The notes beneath the pieces are model-generated. The model searched no databases. It was not told where the DNA came from and was given only the letters and a program-made list of their open reading frames with translations. This document shows, in pieces, positions 10,601 to 19,080 of a stretch of 64,000 nt of DNA (position 1 is its first letter; each line of letters opens with the position of its first letter). The DNA is from Chryseobacterium kimseyorum. GTDB lineage: Bacteria; Bacteroidota; Bacteroidia; Flavobacteriales; Weeksellaceae. The stretch is taken from positions 174,130 to 238,129 of the forward strand of contig NZ_JAPDHW010000008.1 of assembly GCF_025971945.1 (NCBI RefSeq), read 5' to 3'. Made by a program: the position numbers and the translations under genes.

Positions 10601-10725
10601 TTTACGAACAGAAAGATCCATTGGTAATCTACAAGCAGGAATCTTTCCACTTGTTTAGCGAAATGGTAGACAAAATGAATAAAGAAATTATTTCATTCTT
10701 GTACAGAGGAGAAATTCCTGCATAA
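7654..10725 (+). CDS. secA: Preprotein translocase ATPase SecA
   Basis: A 1023-residue motor that drives preproteins through SecYEG. Walker A is at GEGKT (195-199), Walker B and helicase motifs in the stretch [15 protein letters not shown], and the NBD2 motifs include [18 protein letters not shown]. The N-terminal part is about 85 residues longer than E. coli SecA before Walker A, with a Lys/Glu-rich coiled insertion at roughly 55-105. The C-terminus ends RGEIPA and lacks the CxCxSGxxxxxCH/C zinc-binding tail found in many SecA proteins. The start has no clear Shine-Dalgarno, as usual here. Single-gene unit with a terminator after it. Confidence 0.98.
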   Translation: MSFLNKVLKGFLGDKKAQDLKEVKKVVTKIKAVEPNIGELSDDGLREKTAEFKSKIKEATSTITTQIEQIKEQIKNSKNVDEKEALFSKIEALKKDSYEIEEKVLLQVLPEAFALIKETSRRWAQNGEIRVTATAWDKELAATKDFVEIQGNEAVWKNSWDAAGTHVNWDMVHYDTQFIGGVILHSGKIAEMATGEGKTLVGTLPIYLNALPERGVHVVTVNDYLAKRDSAWMGPLYQFHGMSIDCIDNHQPNSDGRRKAYNSDITYGTNNEFGFDYLRDNMVASPTELVQRELNFAIVDEVDSVLVDDARTPLIISGPVPQGDRQEFDVLKPSIDRIVEVQKKTVSGIFNEAKKLIAAGNTKEGGFKLLQAYRGLPKNRQLIKFLSESGNRALLQKVEAQYMQDNNRDMPIVDKDLYFVIEEKNNQVDLTDKGVEYMSQGNSDNNFFVLPDIGTEIAEVEAKNLSKEEEFEAKEKLFSDFAEKSERVHTMSQLLKAYTLFEKDDEYVVIDGEVKIVDEQTGRIMEGRRYSDGLHQAIEAKESVKIEAATQTFATVTLQNYFRMYNKLAGMTGTAETEAGELWQIYKLDVVVIPTNRPIQRHDRQDLVFKTNREKYNAVIEEIENLTSAGRPVLVGTTSVEISQLLSKALQLRKIQHQVLNAKLHKKEAEIVAGAGQPGVVTIATNMAGRGTDIKLTKEVKESGGLAIIGTERHDSRRVDRQLRGRAGRQGDPGSSQFYVSLEDNLMRLFGSERIAKMMDRMGHKDGEVIQHSMISKSIERAQKKVEENNFGTRKRLLEYDDVMNKQRDVIYKRRKNALFGDHLKYDITNMIFDVANSIVAKGKATGNYKDFEFEVIKNFTMESPVSENDFKSKQIPELTDLLFKAAQADYDMKLNLLKEKSFPIIENVYQNQGSMFKMIQVPFTDGVKTLTIVTDLKEAHDTNCDSLINDFEKNITLSIIDENWKLHLREMDDLRKSSQGAVYEQKDPLVIYKQESFHLFSEMVDKMNKEIISFLYRGEIPA

Positions 10726-10748
10726 GAAATATTACAGATATGATAAAA

Positions 10749-10775
10749 AACCGCTTCTTTTGGAGCGGTTTTTTT
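10749..10775 (+). terminator. Terminator after secA
   Basis: Stem AACCGCT / AGCGGTT with an 8-nt loop, followed by seven T; located 24 nt after the secA stop. Confidence 0.85.
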
Positions 10776-10833
10776 GTTATTCATTGAATAGTACTTTGGC
10801 AATAACATGACAAATGTCAATTTTAGCGTTTTA

Positions 10834-10861
10834 TTTAGAATAATTAAAAACAATATATTTG
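10834..10861 (+). promoter_or_regulatory. Promoter of the TonB receptor with a TTTAGAAT-type element
   Basis: TATATTTG at 10854-10861 fits the -7 consensus and ends 17 nt before the ATG. Just upstream, TTTAGAATAATTAAAAA (10834-10850) is an imperfect palindrome covering the -33 region. That position suits a repressor such as an iron-dependent Fur or DtxR protein. The iron link is inferred from the gene type. Confidence 0.45.
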
Positions 10862-10877
10862 CAAAAAATTATTCTTC

Positions 10878-13007
10878 ATGAGAAAACTATTGGTTTGCGC
10901 TTCGTTGCTAGGTTCAATGATAACGTTTGCACAGGAAAGTGATACTATAAAATCTAACGAAATTGATGAGGTAGTTGTCACCGGATACATAACAAAAGAC
11001 AGTCAATCGGCAAACAAAATGCCACTAAAAGATATTGAAAATCCTCAAGTTTATAATACTGTAAATAAAAACGTAATTAAAGAGCAAGTTGTTACTAACT
11101 TTAATGACGCTCTTAAAAACATCACTGGTATTGCAAGACTTTGGGAATCTACTGGAAGGGGAAATGACGGAGGAGAATATTATTCGATGAGAGGTTTTTC
11201 TTTACAGCCAAATCTTATCAATGGAATGCCTGCTTTCAACAACGGAACTTTAGATCCAGCAGGAATTGAAGTGATTGAAGCTATAAAAGGTCCTTCGGGA
11301 ACACTTTATGGAGGTAGTGTAATTTCTTATGGTGGATTATTAAACGTTGTTACTAAAAAGCCATATAATCATTTTGGAGGTGAAGTAGGATACGTTACGG
11401 GTACTTATGGCCTAAATAGAGTTAGTGCAGATGTAAACACGCCAGTAGGTAAAAATCTGTATGCAAGAGTTAATGCAGCATACCAAAAGCAAAACTCATT
11501 TCAGGATGCAGGTTACAGCGAATCTATCTACGTGAATCCATCTATTAAGTATGTTGTAAATAACAGATTGACTTTCTTTGTAAATACTGAAATCAAGAAG
11601 TCTGACGCAGCTAATGCACCTATGATTTTCTTAAGCAGATACAGTCCGCTTTCTTTTAATTCTATTGATTTATTTGAGCAGAATTATAAAAATTCTTACA
11701 CTTCAAACGACTTAAGCATAAAGAATTCTTCATTTAATATCCAAGCTCAGGCTCAGTATAAAATTTCAGATAACTGGACTTCAAGCACTATCGTTTCAAG
11801 GGGAAATACAAAAACTGATGGATACAATCATTATTTGTGGGATTCTTCAAACGGAAATGAATTTACGAGATTTATTTCAAAGCTAGGTGGAGAAACCAAC
11901 ACAACAGCAATTCAACAAAATTTTGTAGGAAACTTCAATATTGGAAGTGTGAAAAATAAACTTCTATTTGGTTTAGATTATTTCCAGAGAGAATTTTTAC
12001 TCGGTGGAACAGGTTGGGCCGGATTTGGAACCATCTCATTGGTTAATCAATCAGACACCAATGCAGGCATGCTAAACAAAGGTGCTGTAGATAATGCTTT
12101 GGCAACAACTTCTCAAGCAATAGGAAGTATGGAAACTAAAATTTACAGCGCATATGTTTCAGATGTTGTTAATATTCTTCCTAATTTATCTGCAATGCTA
12201 AGCCTCCGAATGGATCACTTTACTGGGAATCCAACAGCTTATGCAGTAGAAAAATCTAAAAACACAACAACATTTTCTCCAAAATTAGGTTTGGTTTATC
12301 AGCCAATTCAAGACAAACTTTCCATCTTTGCGAATTACATGAATGGTTTCCAAAATGTTGAACCTGTAGAAAACACAGATCTAAATGGAAATAAATCATT
12401 TGTATATTTTGATCCTGAACATGCCAATCAATGGGAGGTTGGAACTAAAGCCAGTTTGATTAAAGATAAATTATCCATTACTGCAAGTTATTACAACATT
12501 TTAGTAAAAGATAAGGTAATGGCTGACCCTACCAATCCTTTGGCGAGCATTCAAGGAGGTGAGGTAGAAAGTAAAGGCTTTGAAATTAGCGTAGTTGGAA
12601 GTCCTGTTGTAGGATTAAATGTAATCGCAGGTTTCAGCCAAAACATCAGTGAAGTTACTGTAGGAGATCCTACTTACGTTGGATACCGCCCTGAAGAGGC
12701 AGGTCCGAGAAATATATTCAACTTCTGGGCAAACTATAAAGTTCAAGATGGTGTATTAAGAAATGTAGGAATAGGTTTCGGAGCAAACTCTGCTAGTAAT
12801 CTTTACACATTAAACAGAGCAGGTATTGGAACATTCACTATTCCAAGTTATGCAATTTTTAATACTGCTCTTTCTTATAATGAAGATAAATATAGTGTCA
12901 TCTTAAAACTTGATAATATTGCAAATAAGAAATATTATTCTGGCTGGTCTACGGTAACACCTCAGAGATTAAGAACTCTTTCTTTAAGTTTAAACTATAA
13001 ATTCTAA
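10878..13007 (+). CDS. TonB-dependent outer-membrane receptor, siderophore type
   Basis: A 709-residue protein: signal peptide 1-18 (cleavage after TFA), a TonB-box-like EIDEVVVTGY (28-37), a plug domain (about 45-160, with SMRGFSLQPNLINGMP and IKGPSGTLYGG), then a 22-strand barrel ending in the aromatic C-terminus LNYKF. There is no N-terminal carboxypeptidase-D-like or SusC extension, and the GxLYG plug signature is like FhuA/FoxA/FecA-type ferric siderophore receptors. The next gene encodes a PepSY membrane protein, the common partner for iron release. The ligand is not predictable. Confidence 0.9.
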   Translation: MRKLLVCASLLGSMITFAQESDTIKSNEIDEVVVTGYITKDSQSANKMPLKDIENPQVYNTVNKNVIKEQVVTNFNDALKNITGIARLWESTGRGNDGGEYYSMRGFSLQPNLINGMPAFNNGTLDPAGIEVIEAIKGPSGTLYGGSVISYGGLLNVVTKKPYNHFGGEVGYVTGTYGLNRVSADVNTPVGKNLYARVNAAYQKQNSFQDAGYSESIYVNPSIKYVVNNRLTFFVNTEIKKSDAANAPMIFLSRYSPLSFNSIDLFEQNYKNSYTSNDLSIKNSSFNIQAQAQYKISDNWTSSTIVSRGNTKTDGYNHYLWDSSNGNEFTRFISKLGGETNTTAIQQNFVGNFNIGSVKNKLLFGLDYFQREFLLGGTGWAGFGTISLVNQSDTNAGMLNKGAVDNALATTSQAIGSMETKIYSAYVSDVVNILPNLSAMLSLRMDHFTGNPTAYAVEKSKNTTTFSPKLGLVYQPIQDKLSIFANYMNGFQNVEPVENTDLNGNKSFVYFDPEHANQWEVGTKASLIKDKLSITASYYNILVKDKVMADPTNPLASIQGGEVESKGFEISVVGSPVVGLNVIAGFSQNISEVTVGDPTYVGYRPEEAGPRNIFNFWANYKVQDGVLRNVGIGFGANSASNLYTLNRAGIGTFTIPSYAIFNTALSYNEDKYSVILKLDNIANKKYYSGWSTVTPQRLRTLSLSLNYKF

Positions 13008-13030
13008 TCCAGAATATACATTAAAATCAT

Positions 13031-13066
13031 CTGCCAAACTGCAAGAGTAGTTTGGCAGATTTGTTT
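13031..13066 (+). terminator. Terminator after the TonB receptor
   Basis: Ten-base-pair perfect stem CTGCCAAACT / AGTTTGGCAG with an 8-nt loop, followed by ATTTGTTT. It separates the receptor from the PepSY gene, which has its own promoter. Confidence 0.75.
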
Positions 13067-13131
13067 AGATTAAGTTCTTACCAACCGTTAATTATATTTA
13101 ATCTAAATAAAAATGGAAAATCTTATATTTG
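13064..13131 (+). promoter_or_regulatory. PepSY gene promoter with inverted TTTAGATTAA half-sites
   Basis: TTTAGATTAA (13064-13073) and its exact reverse complement TTAATCTAAA (13098-13107) flank the upstream region. TATATTTG at 13124-13131 is the -7 box, ending 18 nt before the ATG. The TTTAGA core resembles the element before the TonB receptor gene, suggesting shared, probably iron-responsive, control (inference). Confidence 0.45.
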
Positions 13132-13148
13132 CACAACTTTAGAAATTC

Positions 13149-14351
13149 ATGAAGAAAAAACATCACCCTAAAAGGAAACCGAGCCCATTCAAAAAATGGA
13201 CTGGGAAACTGCATTTATGGTTCGGACTGGGAGTAGGATTTTTGATATTCATTATCTCAATTACCGGTGCTCTCTACGTATTTAAAGATGAAGTGGAAAA
13301 CTTCACCCGGAAAGATGTTATTTACCACAACGAGCAAAATATTGATCAAAAAGAAATACTTCCAATCAGGGTTTTGGAAAAATCGGTTGTTGCACAGGTA
13401 AAAGAACAATATCCTGTACACTGGGTGAATATTCCTATTGATAAAAAAATGTCTTATCAGTTTTACTGGTACGAGCACAATCCGGATGCCTGGAATTATT
13501 TCGAAGAATTTCCTATCTACAAAGTTGCTTATGTCAATCCATACAACGGAAAAGTTCTACAGACGTACGACGAGAAAAATGGTTTTTTTCAGATTGTAAA
13601 AATGATCCACTGGAGTTATTTACTGAAGCAGGAATGGGGAACTTACGTTGTCGGAATTCCGGTAATTATCTTTGTCATCATGCTTATTTCCGGAATAATT
13701 CTATGGTGGCCAAAAAATAAAGCAGCCAGAAAACAACGTTTTTCATTCAAATGGCAAAATGTAAAAAGCTGGAAAAGAAAAAATTATGACCTTCATAATG
13801 TTCTAGGATTTTACGCATCTATATTTGCTTTAATATTTTCTCTTACCGGTTTGTTCTATGCATTTTTTGTTGTACAGGCGGCGTTTTATTTTATTTTTTC
13901 AGGAGGAAGTACGGTTTACCCTGATTTCTCATCCATAAAAACAAAAGCTCCCACAGAGTTGAGAACTGAAGGTACTTTAGATAAAATCAGCAATACGGTA
14001 AAGGCAAGATATCCCAATTCTTATGGCTTCGCGATTGACTTAGGACATCCTCACATCGACGATCATGAGCATCCGAATTTCGAGATTTACGTAAAACATC
14101 TATCCTATTCTTATCACAAAAGCAGCAGTTTGATTTTTGATGAAAACTCTGGAGAGCTACTTCATACGCATGATATGAAAGATAAAAATTTTGGTGAGAA
14201 AACAGTAGGTGCCAATTATGATATCCATGTAGGATCAATCTTAGGGTTGCCGACAAAAATTATTGCTTTTATCGTCAGTATAATCTGCGCTTCTCTTCCG
14301 GTAACAGGATTCTTAGTTTGGTGGGGAAGAAGAAAAAAAACAAAAAAGTAA
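13149..14351 (+). CDS. PepSY-associated TM protein (PiuB-like, siderophore iron use)
   Basis: A 400-residue membrane protein with a basic N-terminus (KKKHHPKRKPSPFKKW), then membrane segments at about 25-48, 168-190, 220-245 and 372-393. The first loop holds a PepSY domain (VAYVNPYNGKVLQTYD). Conserved histidines near the membrane (KLHLWFG, IHWSY, DLHNVLG, DIHVGSILG) suit haem or metal coordination in this PiuB/FpvG-like group, thought to reduce ferric-siderophore iron in the periplasm. It follows the TonB receptor and shares TTTAGA-type upstream elements, supporting a joint iron role. Confidence 0.85.
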   Translation: MKKKHHPKRKPSPFKKWTGKLHLWFGLGVGFLIFIISITGALYVFKDEVENFTRKDVIYHNEQNIDQKEILPIRVLEKSVVAQVKEQYPVHWVNIPIDKKMSYQFYWYEHNPDAWNYFEEFPIYKVAYVNPYNGKVLQTYDEKNGFFQIVKMIHWSYLLKQEWGTYVVGIPVIIFVIMLISGIILWWPKNKAARKQRFSFKWQNVKSWKRKNYDLHNVLGFYASIFALIFSLTGLFYAFFVVQAAFYFIFSGGSTVYPDFSSIKTKAPTELRTEGTLDKISNTVKARYPNSYGFAIDLGHPHIDDHEHPNFEIYVKHLSYSYHKSSSLIFDENSGELLHTHDMKDKNFGEKTVGANYDIHVGSILGLPTKIIAFIVSIICASLPVTGFLVWWGRRKKTKK

Positions 14352-14441
14352 TCTGACTATTTTCAAATAAAAGTTGAGTTAAATCATTATTAATACAATC
14401 TTTTTTATAAATTTATTGCCTCGAAATTATACAATAAGAAA

Positions 14442-15410
14442 ATGTCAGTAATAGATTTGTCAAAACAGGTTGCATTAGGTATCGATATCGGTGGAACCAA
14501 TACTAAATTTGGTTTAGTAAATCACAGAGGCCAGATTTTAGCAAAAGGTTCACTTCCCACCGATCAGTATGATACTCCGGAAGCATTTATAGATGCTTTA
14601 CATGAAAAAATTCAACCGTTGATCGACGAGCATGGTGTAGATAAAATGATGGAAGGCATTGGTGTAGGAGCTCCCAACGCAAACTATTACAGAGGAACCA
14701 TCGAGCAGGCCCCTAACCTTCCCTGGAAAGGTGTGATTCAGTTTGCTGATCTGATGAAAGAAAAATTCGGACAGCCTTGTAAAATGACCAATGATGCCAA
14801 TGCAGCAGCGTTAGGCGAAATGATGTACGGTGCAGCCAGAGGCATGAAAGATTTTATCATGATTACTTTGGGGACAGGCGTAGGAAGCGGAATCGTTTCT
14901 AGCGGACATCTGATCTACGGTCACGACGGTTTTGCAGGAGAATTAGGTCATACCATTGTAAAGCCGGGCGGAAGAAAACACTGGAGCACGGGTTCTGAAG
15001 GAAGTCTTGAATCTTATGCGTCAGCGACAGGCATTGCCATTACTGCGAAGAAAATGAGAGCTGAATTTCCTGAATCTATGCTGAATCAATATCCTGAAGA
15101 TACCATCAATTCTAAAACAGTACACGAATGCGCTCTGAAGGGAGATCCTGTAGCCATCGAAGTATTCAGATATACCGGTCAGAAATTGGGTGAAGCATTA
15201 GCCAATTTTGTAATGTTCTCTTCACCGGAAGCTATTTTGCTGTTCGGAGGAGTGATCAAAGCGGGAGATTTTATTCTGAAGCCGGCAAAACTTCACATGG
15301 AAAGAAACCTTTTACCTATTTTCAGAAATAAAGTACGGTTGGTTTTCAGTGAACTTGATGAAGCGGATGCTGCTATTTTGGGAGCAAGCGCTTTGGTTTG
15401 GGAAAAATAA
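14442..15410 (+). CDS. ROK-family sugar kinase (glucokinase-like)
   Basis: A 322-residue ROK kinase. The phosphate loop is at GIDIGGTNTKFG (13-24), catalytic Asp at TNDAN (D118), a second phosphate motif at LGTGVGSG (143-150), and His170 in GELGH. The canonical ROK zinc motif CxCGxxGC, which should follow, is replaced by WSTGSEGS (181-188), so the cysteine ligands are missing though the following LESYAS is kept. The expected activity is ATP-dependent phosphorylation of glucose or a related hexose in the cytosol; N-acetyl sugars are possible. Single-gene unit with a terminator. Confidence 0.85.
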   Translation: MSVIDLSKQVALGIDIGGTNTKFGLVNHRGQILAKGSLPTDQYDTPEAFIDALHEKIQPLIDEHGVDKMMEGIGVGAPNANYYRGTIEQAPNLPWKGVIQFADLMKEKFGQPCKMTNDANAAALGEMMYGAARGMKDFIMITLGTGVGSGIVSSGHLIYGHDGFAGELGHTIVKPGGRKHWSTGSEGSLESYASATGIAITAKKMRAEFPESMLNQYPEDTINSKTVHECALKGDPVAIEVFRYTGQKLGEALANFVMFSSPEAILLFGGVIKAGDFILKPAKLHMERNLLPIFRNKVRLVFSELDEADAAILGASALVWEK

Positions 15411-15432
15411 CTGTCAACAATTTAAAATATTG

Positions 15433-15462
15433 AAGCATTCTCTTTGAGGATGCTTTTTGTTT
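15433..15462 (+). terminator. Terminator after the ROK kinase
   Basis: Stem AAGCATTC / GGATGCTT (one G-U), 7-nt loop, followed by a T-rich run. Confidence 0.75.
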
Positions 15463-15570
15463 TTCGTTTAAATTATTTTAATAAAAATCTGGCACAAGTT
15501 ATTTGTGAAATCTATGAGTATAATTGGTGTTTAGATATTGTATTTAAAGAAGATTTGATTCTATTTTTCT

Positions 15571-15578
15571 TATTTTTG
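15571..15578 (+). promoter_or_regulatory. Candidate -7 box upstream of msrA
   Basis: TATTTTTG matches TAnnTTTG. It ends 68 nt before the msrA ATG, longer than at other genes here, so a leader of about 60 nt is implied if it is used. Confidence 0.35.
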
Positions 15579-15645
15579 ATAAGTTTTTCACATCCACTCT
15601 TTGGTTACAAATGAAAAACAGTTTAAACAATAAATCAATCAGAAA

Positions 15646-16206
15646 ATGAATAAAGACAATTCACAGCAAATCACTTTCGGAGGCGGATGTTTCTGGTGTG
15701 TTGAAAGCTGTTTTAATATGTTGAAAGGAGTAGAATCTGCAATTTCAGGATATTCAGGTGGGCATACAAGCAATCCAACATATGAAGAAATCTGCACCGG
15801 CGAAACCGGACATGCAGAAGTAGTACAGATCACTTATGATCCTTCAATTATTTCTTATGATCAGTTGATGGACGTATTTTTCTTCCTTCACGATCCTACG
15901 CAGCTCAACAGACAGGGAAATGACATCGGAACACAATACCGTTCTGTAATTTTCTATAAAGATGATGCTGAAAAACAGAACGCAGAAAATGCCATCAGAG
16001 AATCTGAGGCCACAGGAAAATGGTCAGGAAAATATGTAACAGAATTGGCGGCATTTGAAAAATTCTGGCCGGCAGAGCAGTATCATCAGGGATATTATCA
16101 CGTGAACCCGAACCAGCCGTACTGCAGCGCGGTAGTGGGCCCGAAAATTCAGAAGTTCAAAAAACATTTCGGAGAACTGGGAATGCTTGAGGCAGATTCA
16201 GAATAA
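15646..16206 (+). CDS. msrA: Peptide methionine sulfoxide reductase MsrA
   Basis: A 186-residue enzyme reducing methionine-S-sulfoxide in proteins. The catalytic motif GGCFWC is at 13-18 (nucleophile C15), followed by the family segments SGYSGGH, GETGHAEVVQITYDP and QYRSVI. The C-terminal half has AEQYHQGYYHVNPNQPYCSAVVGPKI, with the resolving cysteine in PYCSAV. No signal peptide, so cytosolic. Two hairpins follow the gene. The length is typical for stand-alone MsrA without MsrB. Confidence 0.97.
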   Translation: MNKDNSQQITFGGGCFWCVESCFNMLKGVESAISGYSGGHTSNPTYEEICTGETGHAEVVQITYDPSIISYDQLMDVFFFLHDPTQLNRQGNDIGTQYRSVIFYKDDAEKQNAENAIRESEATGKWSGKYVTELAAFEKFWPAEQYHQGYYHVNPNQPYCSAVVGPKIQKFKKHFGELGMLEADSE

Positions 16207-16212
16207 ATATTG

Positions 16213-16243
16213 AAACCCTTGAATTATTCAGGGGTTTTCTGTT
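16213..16243 (+). terminator. Terminator after msrA
   Basis: Stem AAACCCTTGA / TCAGGGGTTT (one G-U), 5-nt loop, then TTCTGTTT. Confidence 0.65.
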
Positions 16244-16321
16244 TAAATTATTGCACGAAATGATTATTCCGATTATCCTATATCTCCAAAAAAAATTAAA
16301 ACAAATTCATTTTAATAACGT

Positions 16322-16348
16322 AAGCGAAGAGAAATCTTCGCTTTTTTA
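16322..16348 (+). terminator. Second hairpin terminator before the TPR kinase gene
   Basis: Stem AAGCGAAG / CTTCGCTT with a 6-nt loop and a six-T run. It lies 116 nt after the msrA stop, so msrA has a tandem terminator or a short transcript lies in between. Confidence 0.7.
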
Positions 16349-16438
16349 TTTGCATCTATAATTTAACATAATATTTCAGCATCTGCCTATTAAAATATCA
16401 TCATTTTTCCTAATTTGCACGATAAAACCAACGCCTTC

Positions 16439-18106
16439 ATGAAATCTTTATTTTCTACTGTTTTACTAGTTCTCCTTTTTTCCTGCAACAAGAATAAACC
16501 GACAGATGAAAATAAAAATACAAGCAATTCATTTTATGACAAAGCCGTTGTATTTAGGGATTCTAAAGTTTCAGATTCTGCATTTTACTATTACAACCTT
16601 GCAAAAGATCAGTTTTTAAAAACGCACGATTCACTGAGAGCCGCAAAATCATTGATCAACATGGCCATTATTCAAAGTGGTAAGGGCGACTGTCACGGCA
16701 GTATAGAAACTTCCTTGGAAGCTAACCGATATCTTACCAATGAGAAAGACAGTCTCATCAGGGAATTGTTGGCGTCTAACTACAACAGCATCGGAATTTC
16801 ATCCTCATTTTTGTACCGGTATAAAAATTCAATCGATTCTTATAAAAAAGCAATCGGTCTGACTTCTGTAGATGAAAACAAAAAAGTATTTTACAATAAT
16901 CTGGGTGACGCACTTTTAAGTGAAGGTAAAAGTAAACAGGCTATACTTTGCTTTCAGAAAGCACTGGAGGTATCCGACAGCATAAGTTATGCAAGAGCTC
17001 TGCACAATCTTGCGAGAGCTGAAGCTTCTGATGACAAGAACTTTGATCCTTTACCACTCTACTACAAAGCATTGAAAATACGCCAGAATCAGAATGACAT
17101 CGCTGGTCAAAATTCTAGTTTTGCAGAGCTGTCCAGTTATTACAGCAGCACGGACAAAAAAAAGGCCTTGGAATTTGCAGAAAAAATGCTTAAAACGGCA
17201 GATGAACTGGACAGTCCTGATGATAAACTCCAGGCTTTACGGAAGATTATCAATTTAAATCAGAATCAAATATCAAAATACTTTGATCAGTATCAAAATC
17301 TTAACGACAGTGTTCAAAGGTCAAGAAACGATGCTAAAGATGAGTTTGCCTACATCAGATTTGGAGTAGAAAAAGAAAAAACTGAAAATCTAAAGCTGAA
17401 AACAGACAGAGTACAGAGAGAAAATCACATTTTCAGACAGTATTTTTTAGTCGGAATTCTAATTTTGGTTTTAATTATCATTTTTATCTGGTTTCAAAAG
17501 AGACATAAAATTCAGATACAGAAAAATGAGCTGAAACTGAAAGATTCAGAACTGAAAATTTCTAAAAAGGTACACGATGTGGTGGCTAACGGAATTTATC
17601 ATGTGATGACAGAAGTTGAAAATCAACAGGAAATTAACCGCGAAAGCATTTTGTATAAGCTCGAAAGCGTGTATGAAAAATCAAGAAATATTTCTTACGA
17701 AACAGCTGAGAACAGAACTGAAGAGCCTTTCAGTGATAAAATTTCAAAACTTCTGAGCACCTTTCAGAGTGAAAACAGAAAAATATTCATCATCGGGAAT
17801 GAAAGCAATATCTGGGACGGACTATCTGAACTCAAAAAAGAAAATATCTATCATATTCTGCAGGAATTAATGGTAAATATGAAAAAACACAGTGAAGCCG
17901 ACCTTGTCGTTATACGATTTGAACGAACTGACAATCAGATCAATATCAACTATTCTGATAACGGAATCGGAATTGCAAATGAAAAAACTCACAAAAATGG
18001 ACTCCGAAATACGGTAAACCGCACAAAAGTTCTCGGTGGAAGAATTAATTTTGAAACCGAAACCGAAACAGGACTGAAGATCGAGCTGAGCCTTCCTGTT
18101 TTTTAA
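16439..18106 (+). CDS. TPR-containing membrane sensor histidine kinase (lipoprotein-like N-terminus)
   Basis: A 555-residue product from the ATG at 16439. The frame can be extended to a TTG at 16415, but that overlaps a TAATTTG promoter-like sequence. The N-terminus has a lipobox (VLLFSC), then TPR-type helical repeats through about residue 290, a coiled segment, one membrane span (about 340-358), a dimerisation helix with a phospho-His candidate in KKVHDVV, and a HATPase with N-box QELMVNMKKHS and G-box DNGIGI. Periplasmic TPRs probably sense a protein or envelope signal. The next gene, 9 nt downstream, is its response regulator. Confidence 0.85.
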   Translation: MKSLFSTVLLVLLFSCNKNKPTDENKNTSNSFYDKAVVFRDSKVSDSAFYYYNLAKDQFLKTHDSLRAAKSLINMAIIQSGKGDCHGSIETSLEANRYLTNEKDSLIRELLASNYNSIGISSSFLYRYKNSIDSYKKAIGLTSVDENKKVFYNNLGDALLSEGKSKQAILCFQKALEVSDSISYARALHNLARAEASDDKNFDPLPLYYKALKIRQNQNDIAGQNSSFAELSSYYSSTDKKKALEFAEKMLKTADELDSPDDKLQALRKIINLNQNQISKYFDQYQNLNDSVQRSRNDAKDEFAYIRFGVEKEKTENLKLKTDRVQRENHIFRQYFLVGILILVLIIIFIWFQKRHKIQIQKNELKLKDSELKISKKVHDVVANGIYHVMTEVENQQEINRESILYKLESVYEKSRNISYETAENRTEEPFSDKISKLLSTFQSENRKIFIIGNESNIWDGLSELKKENIYHILQELMVNMKKHSEADLVVIRFERTDNQININYSDNGIGIANEKTHKNGLRNTVNRTKVLGGRINFETETETGLKIELSLPVF

Positions 18107-18115
18107 AAAAAACAC

Positions 18116-18781
18116 ATGTTTAAAAAAGTTTTAATTGCAGAAGATTATGAAAGTGCCAATCTTTCGGTACAGAGAGTTCTGGAAGATCTTAAAATAGAAG
18201 ATGTAGACCATGTCTACTACTGTGATGACGCCTTGGCAAAAATTAAAAAAAGCCTGAGAGACGGCAATCCATATGACTTGCTGATTACTGATTTATCATT
18301 TGAAGAAGATCATTATGTTCAGAATATAAAAAGTGGTAAAGAACTCTTACAGGCAGCTAAGGCAGAACAAGCTAATTTAAAAGTTATCGTTTTTTCAGGA
18401 GAAAGTAAGTCAGGAATTATAGATTCACTTTTTACAGATTTCCAAATTGACGGTTATGTACGTAAAGCGAGATACGACAGCAAAGAACTTTCCCAGGCTA
18501 TTAAAACGGTGTATAAAGACGAGAAACATCTGGCACTGGACGTTCAGCAGTCGGTAAAAAAGATGAATACCTACGAGATTACCAAGTATGACACACAAAT
18601 TATCTCACTGCTGGCGAACGGAACTTTTCTGAAAGATATTCCTGCAGTTCTAAAATTAAAAAACATCAGTCCGAGCAGTTTAAGTGCAGTTGAGAAGAGA
18701 ATTAGCCTGTTAAAAACTTCATTAGGCGTCAAAAGCAATGAGCATTTGATCGCTTTTTGTAAAGATTTGGGAATTATTTAA
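18116..18781 (+). CDS. Response regulator with C-terminal HTH, partner of the TPR kinase
   Basis: A 221-residue protein. The receiver domain shows the acidic pair E9-D10 (IAED), phospho-acceptor D59 in LLITDL, and a conserved S/T-then-K pattern (VFSGES...GYVRKA). The C-terminal ~70 residues (about 150-221) are helical with EITKYDTQIISLLANGTFLKDI and SSLSAVEKRISLLKTSLGV, a diverged LuxR-like helix-turn-helix. It lies 9 nt after the kinase gene, so they form an operon. Its targets are unknown. Confidence 0.85.
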   Translation: MFKKVLIAEDYESANLSVQRVLEDLKIEDVDHVYYCDDALAKIKKSLRDGNPYDLLITDLSFEEDHYVQNIKSGKELLQAAKAEQANLKVIVFSGESKSGIIDSLFTDFQIDGYVRKARYDSKELSQAIKTVYKDEKHLALDVQQSVKKMNTYEITKYDTQIISLLANGTFLKDIPAVLKLKNISPSSLSAVEKRISLLKTSLGVKSNEHLIAFCKDLGII

Positions 18782-18837
18782 TAAAATTACGTTACCACGT
18801 AATAAATATCAAAAAATTATGAATATTTTTGCCAAAG

Positions 18838-18929
18838 CTATTAAGATTTAACGCTGTTGAAACAATAGTTAAAAGCTCGGGTAAAAACTAATAAGAAACA
18901 GAAGCGGAAAGTAATTTCCGCTTTTTTTA
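18838..18929 (+). ncRNA. Candidate small RNA between two two-component loci
   Basis: TATTTTTG at 18824-18831 fits the -7 consensus, yet no ORF follows. About 70 nt later comes a strong intrinsic terminator: stem AGCGGAAA / TTTCCGCT (18903-18910 and 18915-18922), 4-nt loop, seven T. The stretch between can fold (TTAAC / GTTAA with inner TGTT/AACA). A transcript of about 90 nt is predicted. It could instead be the end of the preceding operon with a chance promoter match. Confidence 0.35.
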
Positions 18930-19080
18930 TTTTAAAAATCTCCTGTAAAAATTGGGTGAAGCATTTATATTCTTTTGCTTATTTTTGTCTAATTCGGTTA
19001 GTTTAATGCTTCCGACTTTATTTTTTTAAATAAATTTCTAAAGTTGTCAGCAAGATTTACCTAAAAAAAAAGATTTCAAA

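Noticed and set aside
15493..15510. TGGCAC...TTTG resembling a sigma-54 promoter before msrA
   Set aside because: The spacing between the GG and the second element is about 2 bp too long and the GC dinucleotide is missing.
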